DNA from: JBBRYB01 sp038238115
Lineage (GTDB): Bacteria > Actinomycetota > Actinomycetes > Propionibacteriales > Nocardioidaceae
Direction: 5' to 3'
Assembly (NCBI GenBank): GCA_038238115.1
Contig: JBBRYB010000049.1
Coordinates: 1 to 20,143 of the forward strand
DNA: 20,143 bases
In this document: piece by piece, positions 8,020-14,913 of the stretch
Layout: every line of letters begins with the position of its first letter
Position numbering within the stretch: position 1 is the stretch's first letter
Made by a program: the position numbers and the translations under genes
The notes under the pieces: model-generated
What the model saw: the letters and a program-made list of their open reading frames with translations, nothing else
What the model was told of the DNA's origin: nothing
The model's database searches: none

Positions 8020-8620
8020 GCCGTTTAGAGGAGTGCTGGCAGTCGGACTTCACCCACAGCCGCCTCACCAATCCCGACGGCACGCCAGCCGCGGACTGCG
8101 AGATCATCACCTGGCTCGACGACCACTCCCGCTACGCCCTGCACGTCTCGGCCCACGCCCGGGTGACTGCTCACATCGTCTTGGCAACCTTCCGCGAAGC
8201 CGCAGGCCAGCACGGATATCGGCATCCACCCTCACCGATAACGGCATGGTCTACACGGTCCGCCTCGCCAGCCGACCCGGCGGACGCAACCACCTCGAGC
8301 ACGAGCTGCGCCGCCTGAACATCGTGTCGAAGAACTCCCGACCCAACCACCCCACCACCTGCGGCAAAGTGGAGAGGTTCCAGTAAACCCTGAAGAAGTG
8401 GCTGCGCGCCCAACCCGTCCAGCCGACCACGACCGCCGACCTCCAGACCCTGCTGGACCACTCCCGCGACGAGTACAACCAGCGACGCCCACACCGGTCC
8501 CTGCCCCACCACGCGACAACGACCACGACCTACACCGCCCGCCCCAAGGCAACCCCCGGCGCCGACCGGACCAGTGATACCCACGACCGAGTCCGCCACA
8601 GAAGACGGCAGCCCGACTGA
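8020..8620 (+). pseudogene. IS481-family transposase remnant, frameshifted with internal stop
   Basis: This is the catalytic part of an IS481-type DDE transposase, lacking the N-terminal helix-turn-helix. Readable blocks are ECWQSDFTHSRL (first Asp), IITWLDDHSRYAL, a frame change near 8218, STLTDNGMVYT (second Asp), NHPTTCGKVERFQ (Glu), an in-frame TAA at 8384-8386 where family members have Gln or His, then TLKKWLRAQP and DEYNQRRPHRSLP. At least one frameshift and one nonsense codon make it inactive. It resembles the complete element at 18114-19416 (shared TDNG and TCGKVERF blocks) but is a different, older copy, because its sequence differs throughout. Confidence 0.85.
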
Positions 8621-8662
8621 GGCGCGCCGCCACTCACGTCGAAGTCAGCGCGGAGGCCAAGC

Positions 8663-8845
8663 ATGCTCTACCCAAAGAACGAAGCACTGATCCAGCAGAT
8701 CCGCTCTGCGCTCGTCGTCGACCACCAATACACGCGCTTGGTCGAAGGGTGGAGCCACGAGCTTGTCGTCCAGATCCGCCGTTGCGGCCGAGGAGCCTGG
8801 GGTTGGCTCGATGTGGATCGATGCCAGCAGCTCCGGTCCGGTTAG
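8663..8845 (+). CDS. Small unrecognised protein, 60 residues
   Basis: ATG 8663 follows GGAGG with a six-base spacer, a good start signal for an otherwise gene-poor stretch. The product (MLYPKNEALIQQIRSALVVD...) has an amphipathic N-terminal helix and a Trp/Arg-rich middle (EGWSHELVVQIRRCGRGAWGW), and ends after LRSG. I recognise no family. It may be an intact orphan or the 5' end of a gene truncated at the MarR remnant. It lies convergent to the minus-strand series on its right. Confidence 0.4.
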   Translation: MLYPKNEALIQQIRSALVVDHQYTRLVEGWSHELVVQIRRCGRGAWGWLDVDRCQQLRSG

Positions 8846-8924
8846 CAGATGGACACGTCTACGGCGGGGACCGCACTCTGCCTAATCGAAGCTGAGTCCA
8901 GCCTCGACAGTGGCCCGACAGGCC

Positions 8925-9335
8925 CTATTCGATGTGGGATTGCCCAACCCAGACTGGGCAACTACCCGCGGCGCCGCATTCCTCTGGCGCGCACACCCGG
9001 CAGATGCGCAGGTAGTCGCCTGGACGCTGTGGCAAGCGTGAGGCGATCGCCGCGAGCAAATCACCAAACTGCGACTGTTGCTCCGGGTCGCCAAGGGCGC
9101 CCAAAGCCTGGCGGAGGACTGCTCCGCGACGATTCTGCAGGCCTACGGCGGCCCCCCTGCCAGCGGGTGTTGCCCGCAGGAGCACGCGGCGCCCGATTGC
9201 CTTGCGCCTCAGTAGCCCCGCATCTGCCAGACGTACGGTAAGGCGCACTACCGCCGGCTGAGAGAGGCTCGGCCGCGGTGCAATGAGCTGGTAGACGAAG
9301 TGACGTGCGGGCGGCATGTCCGCCTGGTCGGGCAT
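8925..9335 (-). pseudogene. MarR-family regulator, apparently internally deleted
   Basis: The MarR type is recognisable from the recognition helix LSQPAVVRLTVRLADAGLLRR, a short wing (GRRVLLRATPAG), and the C-terminal cysteine block (CRVCAPEECGAAGSCPV) seen in a subgroup of actinobacterial MarR proteins. ATG 9335 opens MPDQADMPPARHFVYQLIA, a normal-looking first helix. It then jumps directly to PRPSLSQPAV, so roughly 35-40 residues of helices 2-3 seem to be missing in frame, and the wing is short. The frame itself is open (136 residues). It could still be expressed, but DNA binding and dimerisation are doubtful. The call rests on family knowledge of domain length; no alignment was run. Confidence 0.6.
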
Positions 9336-9412
9336 TACGTTCAACTGTGGGTCCCTTCTGTAGAAGCGGGTGGTGCCGGCACGGCAAGGCGCCGGACAAC
9401 TAATCGGCACTG

Positions 9413-9430
9413 GGGGCCGCCTGCGGCCCC
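9413..9430 (-). terminator. GC-rich hairpin between VOC fragment and MarR gene
   Basis: Perfect 7-bp stem GGGGCCG / CGGCCCC with a 4-base loop. It follows the VOC fragment in the minus direction. There is no T-run, which is common for actinobacterial terminators. It may instead simply reflect local G/C strings. Confidence 0.45.
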
Positions 9431-9462
9431 GCCCGGCGACTAGGGGGGGCCGGGCTACTGCA

Positions 9463-9475
9463 CCCCCCCCCCCCC
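9463..9475. repeat. 13-base C homopolymer
   Basis: An uninterrupted run of 13 C bases (G on the coding minus strand) just past the end of the VOC fragment. At this length the VOC fragment and the MarR remnant lie in one continuous open frame. A run this long is prone to slippage and to sequencing error. Confidence 0.9.
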
Positions 9476-9477
9476 GC

Positions 9478-9645
9478 GCGCCCTCGGACAGCCCGATGAG
9501 GTGGCCCCCAGGGTCTGCGATAAACGGGAAGGTGAGCGTGAACTCTGCGAGCTCGGTGGGTAGGACGACCGTGTGGCCGCCGAGCCCCTCGGCCTTCTGT
9601 CGGTAGGCGGCCAGGCCGTCGACCTCGACGTAAGAGGTCCCCCCT
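9478..9645 (-). pseudogene. VOC (glyoxalase/bleomycin-resistance fold) protein, C-terminal half only
   Basis: The minus-strand reading is GGTSYVEVDGLAAYRQKAEG, then LGGHTVVLPTELAEFTLTF and PFIADPGGHLIGLSEGA. This is the second beta-alpha-beta-beta-beta module of a VOC-fold protein, including the ADPGGHLIGL motif that supplies a metal-ligand position in many members. The first module, the start codon and a clean stop are all missing. Upstream the frame meets TGA near 9685; downstream it runs into the poly-C tract. It is out of frame with the preceding acetyltransferase. VOC proteins include dioxygenases, glyoxalases and antibiotic-binding proteins; which type this was cannot be told. Confidence 0.7.
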
Positions 9646-9725
9646 ACGGGGCGTCGGACACATGACCTGCACCGGTCGCGGTCGTGGGATCAACAGATTC
9701 GCTGGCCAGGTCGACACGGCACCCG

Positions 9726-10625
9726 CTAGGTCTCGCGTGTAGGCATTGACGCGGGCATCGAGGTGGAACCCGAGGGAACTGTAGAGGCGTTCGGCTGGAA
9801 GGTTCTCTCGGTCGTAGCACACCATCGCCTGTCGCACGCCGGCCGCCTGCATGCGACGTAGCGCTTCCAGGACCACCGCGCGGCCCAGTCCGCGCGGTCG
9901 ATGTTCGGGTCGGGTACCCAACGGCTCGATTTCGCCTTCGCGGCTTCGAGGATCCAGCCAACAGATGCAGTACGCGGCCACGTCGCCAGCGGCGGAGACG
10001 GCGACCAAGTCAAGGGATGGGTCATAACCCGGTGCGCTTCTGAGCTTCTCGTAGTCGTCGACGGTCAGATCCGCGCGGTGTGCGATGCGCCGCTCGACGG
10101 CTGTCCCTGAGACGACGTGCTGCAGGCTGTATCCCGTGCGCAGCTGCGGCGCTGGGATGTCACCGGCCAGCGGTCTGGTGGCGACACACCAGTCGTCGGT
10201 GACCATGACGTAGCCGTTGCCTTTCAACAGGGACACGCACGCGGCTGGTCGTCGTCGAAGACGTCCCAGGCCTGGATGGATTGGCCTGCCGCCTCGTGCG
10301 CGATCAGCCGGTGCAGGGCGATCTCCGTCCCCCGCAGCATCTCGGCCTCGCCGTCCTCACCGCGGTGTCGCGGGTGAACGCAGAGGTTGTACGCCGAGTA
10401 CATCGGGTAAAGCAGTGAAAACCCTGCCACCGATTGGTCGTCTTCTGCCCAGACCATGACGACGTCGCGAGGATCACACTTCGCGAGGGTGTCGGTGATC
10501 CTCCACACCACGTCGCCAGGGTGGAGGTAGATTCTGGCGTCGACCGCGGCACAGGCGGCTATCAGGAACTGTCGCAGGGCATCGAGGTCTGCGGCCCCTC
10601 GATAGCGTCGAAGCGTCGGAGTCAT
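9726..10625 (-). pseudogene. Double-GNAT-domain N-acetyltransferase, frameshifted between domains
   Basis: The first part starts at ATG 10625 (MTPTLRRYRGAADLDALRQF) behind AGGAGA. It carries GNAT-like VAGFSLLYPMYSAYNLCVHP and HRGEDGEAEMLRG, then stops early at 10224-10226 after DDDQPRACPC. One base away the frame continues as LLKGNGYVMVTDDWCV, through an interdomain linker and a full second GNAT domain with the acetyl-CoA loop RPEHRPRGLGRAVV and the ENLPAERLYSSLGF motif. Together they match the two-domain GNAT proteins of about 300 residues common in actinomycetes. A single-base indel near 10230 separates them. The 3' end is open and runs on into the VOC region without its own natural stop. 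The acyl acceptor is unknown. If the indel is a sequencing error the enzyme may be intact up to its C-terminus. Confidence 0.75.
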
Positions 10626-10773
10626 ACATGTCTCCTGCAATGTCTGAGGCAAGAGTCTTCGAGGTCACCGGTCTCTTGGAACCGGAGTTCATAGCCAAAC
10701 ACGCGGTTGTGGTGCCCCGTCCGGTCTTGGTCATGGATGGCAATGAAGATAGCTGGATCTGAATGATCGTCAT
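10622..10773 (-). pseudogene. Small gene of ~50 codons, frameshifted, coupled to the GNAT gene
   Basis: ATG 10773 lies behind a strong AGGAGG (4-base spacer) and 17 bases after the NmrA-like stop. It opens MTIIQIQ. The frame that ends here reads FIAIHDQDRTGHHNRVFGYE, then LRFQETGDLEDSCLRHCRRHV, and its TGA overlaps the GNAT start as ATGA. Start and end are therefore both well marked but one base out of frame, implying an indel near 10750-10756. I do not recognise the product. It is either a small gene carrying the same kind of indel as its neighbour, or the trace of a larger deleted one. Confidence 0.45.
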
Positions 10774-10790
10774 GGGACCTCCTGACGCAG

Positions 10791-11690
10791 TCACAAGCCG
10801 GCTGGATGCGCAAGGCTTTGACTGGTGCACCATTCGCGCACGGTGGTGGTCGGAGCGCCGAGGCGCTGGTTGGCCTCGGTCGGGTCGCCCTGTTCGCCCA
10901 GCCGGTTGAGCAGCGCAATCAGCTGCAGAGCGTTCTTCAGCTGGCCGTGCATGAAGCCCCGGTCGACGCCTGCCATCACCAGTCGGGGAACCGCTATCAC
11001 CCGCCTGTCCGGTGCGACCATGGAGCAATAGATTCGCAGTGCCTCCTTCGTCGTGATCGGCTCTGGACCGAACACGTAAAAGTCACTGCCCGCGATTCCG
11101 GGCAGCTGGTAGGAACGGGCCACCATCTGGGCAAGGTCAGCTGCAGTGACCATGTGCAGCGGTGTCGGCCGGCCGATCACGACAGCTCGATGGCCGCGGA
11201 TATGCCGAGGGAGATTGTCTGTGACATAGGTCGGCCGGAAGATGACGTGAGGTACGCCGCTGGCCCCGATGGCGGCTTCGGCGCCCAGTTTCGCGGCATG
11301 CTCGGGAAGCTTCGGTCCGTAGTCGACGTGGACAAGGCTGCCGGAGACGTAGCTCAGCAGTTCGACGCCGTGGCGGCGGGCGGCCTGCGCGACGGCCACG
11401 GTGCCAAGGTGCTCAACTCGCTCGAGCTCCGCGAGGTCTGACCCTGTCGCGGCCAGGCTGATGTGAACGAAGCGGCAGCCGCGGACGGCCCGGTCCACCG
11501 CGTCGACATCTTCCACAGCACCCTCGACGACCTCGGCGGCGAGCCCGTTGCTCTGCAGCCACTGCCGGGCCCGCGCGGCGTTACGCACCAGTAACCGCAC
11601 AGAAAAGCCCTCGGACAGAACCCGTCGTGCAGCCTCTCGGCCTAGTAGTCCGGTGCCACCGACCACTAGCACGGTCCCCTGCGGGCTCAT
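10791..11690 (-). CDS. NmrA-like / atypical SDR NAD(P)-binding protein
   Basis: A 299-residue Rossmann protein. ATG 11690 is chosen because the first strand and the dinucleotide-binding loop follow at once (TVLVVGGTGLLGREAARRVL, residues 6-25, with GGTGLLG at 11-17). The basic LLVRNAARARQW segment after strand 2 suggests NADP preference. VEGAVEDVDAVDRAVRGC, YVSG (114-117), VIFRPTYVTDNL (149-160) and the MVTAADLA block are typical of NmrA/NDUFA9-like atypical SDRs. A canonical YxxxK pair is not evident, so it may be a redox-sensing or non-classical reductase rather than a standard dehydrogenase. It is separated by 109 bases from the membrane-protein gene upstream and by 17 bases from the small gene downstream, in the same direction. 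Confidence 0.85.
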   Translation of the reverse strand: MSPQGTVLVVGGTGLLGREAARRVLSEGFSVRLLVRNAARARQWLQSNGLAAEVVEGAVEDVDAVDRAVRGCRFVHISLAATGSDLAELERVEHLGTVAVAQAARRHGVELLSYVSGSLVHVDYGPKLPEHAAKLGAEAAIGASGVPHVIFRPTYVTDNLPRHIRGHRAVVIGRPTPLHMVTAADLAQMVARSYQLPGIAGSDFYVFGPEPITTKEALRIYCSMVAPDRRVIAVPRLVMAGVDRGFMHGQLKNALQLIALLNRLGEQGDPTEANQRLGAPTTTVREWCTSQSLAHPAGL

Positions 11691-11799
11691 GCCGAGTCCG
11701 CGTTCGCGTTGACGGGTGGACGGCTCGCCGAACCGTGTCTGACGAACAGCTGGGTGCGGCGCGGGGTTTCGTCGCACCCGCCGGCTGTCGCGGGCGCCA

Positions 11800-12282
11800 T
11801 CACAGCCATCTCCGGGTCGCGCGTCCAACGAGGTACGCATTCAGCGCCATGGCGAGGAGGCAGGCAATGATCGCGAACGTGTTGAGGACCGCCAACTTGC
11901 CGATCCATGGGTGCCCGACCCAGGAGTGGTAGATCTCGGAGGGACTCTCCTGATGTACGCCAGGAATCAGGTGGACCTGGGTTACCAGGGCACTGAGAAT
12001 GACCGCTGCAGCCAGCCAGTAACCGGCCCACAGCTGACCGCGGATCGTGAAGATGATCCCGCCAACCAGAATCGCCGTGACACCGATCAGGCTGATCGTG
12101 AACGGGGTAACTTGCTGCTCAAATGGCCACCCACTGTGGTTCCACGCCGGTTTCAGATGCTCCGCTTGCACCATGTTGCCGCGCAGCACATGGTCAACGA
12201 AGTGGAGCGCCGCCAAAGTGGTGGTGACGCAAGCGATCCACAGCAGCCTCGTCCGGTAACGGAGATCACCCACTGTCGTCAT
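11800..12282 (-). CDS. Four-helix integral membrane protein, function unknown
   Basis: A 160-residue protein with four predicted membrane segments at about residues 12-33, 60-80, 84-104 and 130-152. Histidines cluster at membrane edges (HFVDH at 27-31, HLIPG at 104-108, HSW and HPW at 119-125), which could bind a metal or haem or be part of a redox site. I recognise no named family. ATG 12282 overlaps the stop of the DUF1772 gene as ATGA, so the two membrane proteins are almost certainly co-translated and may form a complex. Upstream in-frame starts would extend it into the preceding gene and are rejected. Confidence 0.8.
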   Translation of the reverse strand: MTTVGDLRYRTRLLWIACVTTTLAALHFVDHVLRGNMVQAEHLKPAWNHSGWPFEQQVTPFTISLIGVTAILVGGIIFTIRGQLWAGYWLAAAVILSALVTQVHLIPGVHQESPSEIYHSWVGHPWIGKLAVLNTFAIIACLLAMALNAYLVGRATRRWL

Positions 12283-12767
12283 CGCGAGAACCCAACACTG
12301 AGGAGCACGAACCCAGCCAGCAGAAGCCATGAACGTAGGCCTTGGAAGAACTCCCAATGGTTCCTGGTCGACTTCCAGTCAGCCGGTGGGTTGTCCGGGT
12401 CCCAGCGACCGGTGGCCAGGTTGATCGGAACGTTGAAGATGATCGTCGCGACGAGAGCTGCACTCACCGCGGCAGCCGCGAGCCAACGCCACAACGACGG
12501 ACCACCCTCCCCTCCGCTGTGCGGCGCGTAGACGCTCGTGAGCACCACACTCAGCGTCATCAGGGGAGGCATGACGCGTCCGAACGTGCGCAGCAGCCCC
12601 TGCTCGACGGTCAAGTGGTGCACCGTCGGGAGTCGGCGGATGACGGGATGAACGAAGGCGTACGAACCGAACTCCGCGCAGGCGGTGAATCCCACGGTGA
12701 CCAACGTGAACAGTCCCAGTACGTCCATCACAGTTCTCTTCTCCGCTCGTGGGTCCGGACCGGTCAT
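12279..12767 (-). CDS. DUF1772 (anthrone oxygenase-like) membrane protein
   Basis: A 162-residue membrane protein of the DUF1772 family. Signature blocks are AEFGSYAFVHPVI (31-43) near the first membrane helix and NVPINLATGRWDPDNPPADW (112-131), followed by TRNHWEFFQGLR. Hydrophobic helices lie at about 17-36, 66-82, 95-115 and 146-160. Some family members have been linked to anthrone oxidation in polyketide pathways; most are uncharacterised. ATG 12767 overlaps the MFS stop as ATGA. ATG 12728 (MDVLGLF, 149 residues) is equally typical of the family and has GGAGAAGAGA upstream, so the true start is uncertain. Confidence 0.83.
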   Translation of the reverse strand: MTGPDPRAEKRTVMDVLGLFTLVTVGFTACAEFGSYAFVHPVIRRLPTVHHLTVEQGLLRTFGRVMPPLMTLSVVLTSVYAPHSGGEGGPSLWRWLAAAAVSAALVATIIFNVPINLATGRWDPDNPPADWKSTRNHWEFFQGLRSWLLLAGFVLLSVGFSR

Positions 12768-14050
12768 GGCGCGACGGCTCGGCGACCTTGCCCGGGAGCC
12801 GTCCTCAGCAGGCCGCGGCTGAGCAGGAACGGCACACAGAGGACCTGGCCGGCAGCACCGACAGCCATCGCGTTCCGCAATCCCAGGTTCCCGCCGACCG
12901 CCCCGGCTACCGCCGAACCCAACGGCATGGCCCCCCAGACCACGAATCGGAAGACAGCGCTCATCCGACCGAGTAGCTCAGGAGGTGTCAGCAGTTGTCG
13001 GGTGGTGATCGAGTTGACGTTGTAGCTGCCCTGTCCAAGCCCCGACAACACGCTGCCTGCGATCAGCCAGGGCATGGCCCCGTGGGCTGGAGCGAGAGGG
13101 AAAAACAGTGGACCGGACACGGCCACGACAGCTGACAGCAACAATGCCCGCCCCAGTCCCAGCTGCTCCGCCAGCCAGCGACCGACCAGGTTGCCCACCG
13201 GCATACCCGCGCCTCCGGCGGCCAGGGCCAGCCCGATCATGGCCGGTGTCATGTGGAGGCTGCGCAGCCCATATAGGACGAGGAGAGACTCGGTTATGAT
13301 GAAGAACAGGACGTACCACCCACTGCAGAACGCGATCGGGCGAAGCACCGGGTGGGTGATAACGAAGCGCAGCCCTTCCGCGACGTCGCGGTAGAGGCCC
13401 CGGCTTGGCGCTGACCTGAGTGGTTTGCTGACGACACGGCTTCGGATTGCCAGCAGGGTGCCCACGCTCACCGCGCAGGTGCCGGCGTCCAGCAGAAGGG
13501 CGTCGCCGACCCCGAGCCAAGAAATCATGATGCCGGCTAACCCCGGTCCCACCGCCAGGGAAAGCGACTCAGACAGCACGAGCAGCATGTTCCCGGTGCC
13601 GAGATGCCCTCGCTGGGTGACCAAGAACGGAAGATAGGAGGTGTAGGCGACTTGGAAGAACACGGTGGCGACGCCGGAGATCAGTACCGCGGCAAGCACC
13701 AGCGGCATCGTCAACCGTTGCAACGCGACGCCCGCTGGTATCGCCGCGGCGGCGGCGAAACGCACGGCATCAGCGCAGATCAAGACGCGGCGTTTGTCCC
13801 AGCGATCGACCCAGGCTCCCACCGGGAGGCCGATGACGAGGAACGGTAGCCGGGCAGCAACCGTGATTCCGGCCACCTCGGCGACTGACGCGCGCAGGGT
13901 GAGCGCGGCCAGGACAGGCAGGACCAGCAAGGTGATCTGGTCGCCCAGCAGGCTCACGCTTTGGCCCAGCCACAGCTTCGGGAAGTCTCCGCGCCGCCAG
14001 ACCGGTCCCGCCGTAGCAGCGGCCGTCGATGCAGGCTCGGTCATGGTCAT
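12764..14050 (-). CDS. MFS transporter, probable drug or siderophore exporter type
   Basis: A 428-residue major facilitator protein with about 12 hydrophobic segments in two halves. The loop 2-3 motif is clear: GAWVDRWDKRRVLI (78-91). The N-terminal FPKLWLGQSVSLLGDQITLL is characteristic of the EntS/MFS_3-like exporter group, and the second half carries GMPVGNLVGRWLAEQLG. ATG 14050 is used; a second ATG two codons later is equally possible, and no strong ribosome-binding site is visible for either. It should sit in the cytoplasmic membrane and export a small molecule by proton antiport. Its place in a series with redox and membrane genes beside a LAL regulator is compatible with export of a toxic compound or metabolite; the substrate cannot be inferred. 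Confidence 0.88.
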   Translation of the reverse strand: MTMTEPASTAAATAGPVWRRGDFPKLWLGQSVSLLGDQITLLVLPVLAALTLRASVAEVAGITVAARLPFLVIGLPVGAWVDRWDKRRVLICADAVRFAAAAAIPAGVALQRLTMPLVLAAVLISGVATVFFQVAYTSYLPFLVTQRGHLGTGNMLLVLSESLSLAVGPGLAGIMISWLGVGDALLLDAGTCAVSVGTLLAIRSRVVSKPLRSAPSRGLYRDVAEGLRFVITHPVLRPIAFCSGWYVLFFIITESLLVLYGLRSLHMTPAMIGLALAAGGAGMPVGNLVGRWLAEQLGLGRALLLSAVVAVSGPLFFPLAPAHGAMPWLIAGSVLSGLGQGSYNVNSITTRQLLTPPELLGRMSAVFRFVVWGAMPLGSAVAGAVGGNLGLRNAMAVGAAGQVLCVPFLLSRGLLRTAPGQGRRAVAP

Positions 14051-14165
14051 GCGCTAACCAAGCCGTAGCCAGGCATAAGGACGCGGCTGCGGGGCGCGTC
14101 AGCGCAGCAGCACCGAACATTGACGGCCGGTAGCAACACCGAGGCCATCCCAGACACGGCCGTCA

Positions 14166-14834
14166 TCATGAGGAACCTCCCCAGCCGCTGATCTCGACCG
14201 TCTCGTGGATGTACGCCGCCTCGTCCAGGCAGCGCACCACGAAGTCAGCCACCTGCTCACGGCTTGTTGATGACGCCGCGGCGTAACGCAGCTGCGAGCC
14301 GACCTCGCTACGGTTGTCGCCGTGTCGATCAGTCAGTCGGGAGGGACGCACGATCGTCCACATCCGGTCACTGGAGCGTACAAGCTCCTCCTGTCGCTGC
14401 TTGTCAGCCAACTCCGCCCGTAGGAGCAGCGGCGCCACAAACAGGCGGAACGTCAGCGGCAGACGCCTCCGGCTATCGCCCACACCCCATGAACTGATCA
14501 CGACGAGCCGGGCGACGTCCCGGTCGCGCAGCGCGCTCAGCAGTACCCGGGTGCCGTCGGTGCACAGCGCCCGTTGGCGAGGCTTGCCCGACAAGGTGGT
14601 GCGCAGGACGTCGTGGCCTCCCACCGCCCAAACAGCGGCGTCGCATCCGCCCACAGCCCGGGTGACCGACGGCAGGTCGAGTGCGTCGGCGATGACCATA
14701 TCCGGTTCAGCACCGCCCTCGGGCAACGAAACCTGGCGGCGAACCACCGCCCGGGCAAGATGGCCACGCTGCCGCGCCGCGGCAAGGATGCAGCGTCCCG
14801 TGCCGCCACTCGCGCCCAGAACCGCGATCTTCAT
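14166..14834 (-). CDS. NAD(P)-binding (NAD(P)H-binding, SDR-like) protein
   Basis: A 222-residue Rossmann protein. ATG 14834 is chosen because strand 1 and the glycine loop start immediately (MKIAVLGASGGTGRCILAAA). VRRQVSLPEG after strand 2, VIADALDLPSVTRAVGGCDAAVW, LVVISSWGVGD (the usual SSxGVG motif), and WTIVRPSRLTD are characteristic of the NAD(P)-binding family related to biliverdin reductase B and atypical SDRs. It is the first gene of the minus-strand series, 115 bases upstream of the MFS gene, and is divergent from the LAL regulator with 79 bases between starts. It probably reduces a small molecule or flavin with NADPH; the substrate is unknown. Confidence 0.85.
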   Translation of the reverse strand: MKIAVLGASGGTGRCILAAARQRGHLARAVVRRQVSLPEGGAEPDMVIADALDLPSVTRAVGGCDAAVWAVGGHDVLRTTLSGKPRQRALCTDGTRVLLSALRDRDVARLVVISSWGVGDSRRRLPLTFRLFVAPLLLRAELADKQRQEELVRSSDRMWTIVRPSRLTDRHGDNRSEVGSQLRYAAASSTSREQVADFVVRCLDEAAYIHETVEISGWGGSS

Positions 14835-14913
14835 GTCAGTCAGCCTGGAGCCCACAACGACACCGCACCATGGGGCCACACCCTGGATAACCCCCTAGAG
14901 TTTTGTCGGCAAG
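14835..14913. promoter_or_regulatory. Short divergent promoter region between redox gene and LAL regulator
   Basis: 79 bases separate the two divergent starts, so both promoters and any operator must lie here. A box reading GGATAACCCCCTAG (14885-14898) resembles one half of the CTxGGGA-type palindromes bound by some actinomycete LuxR regulators, but no second half is clear. No certain -10/-35 pair is visible. Confidence 0.45.

Noticed and set aside
9400..9725. 3' extension of the second GNAT frame down to 9400
   Set aside because: Beyond the natural end of the GNAT domain the frame is an out-of-phase reading of the VOC fragment, rich in Arg/Pro/Gly.
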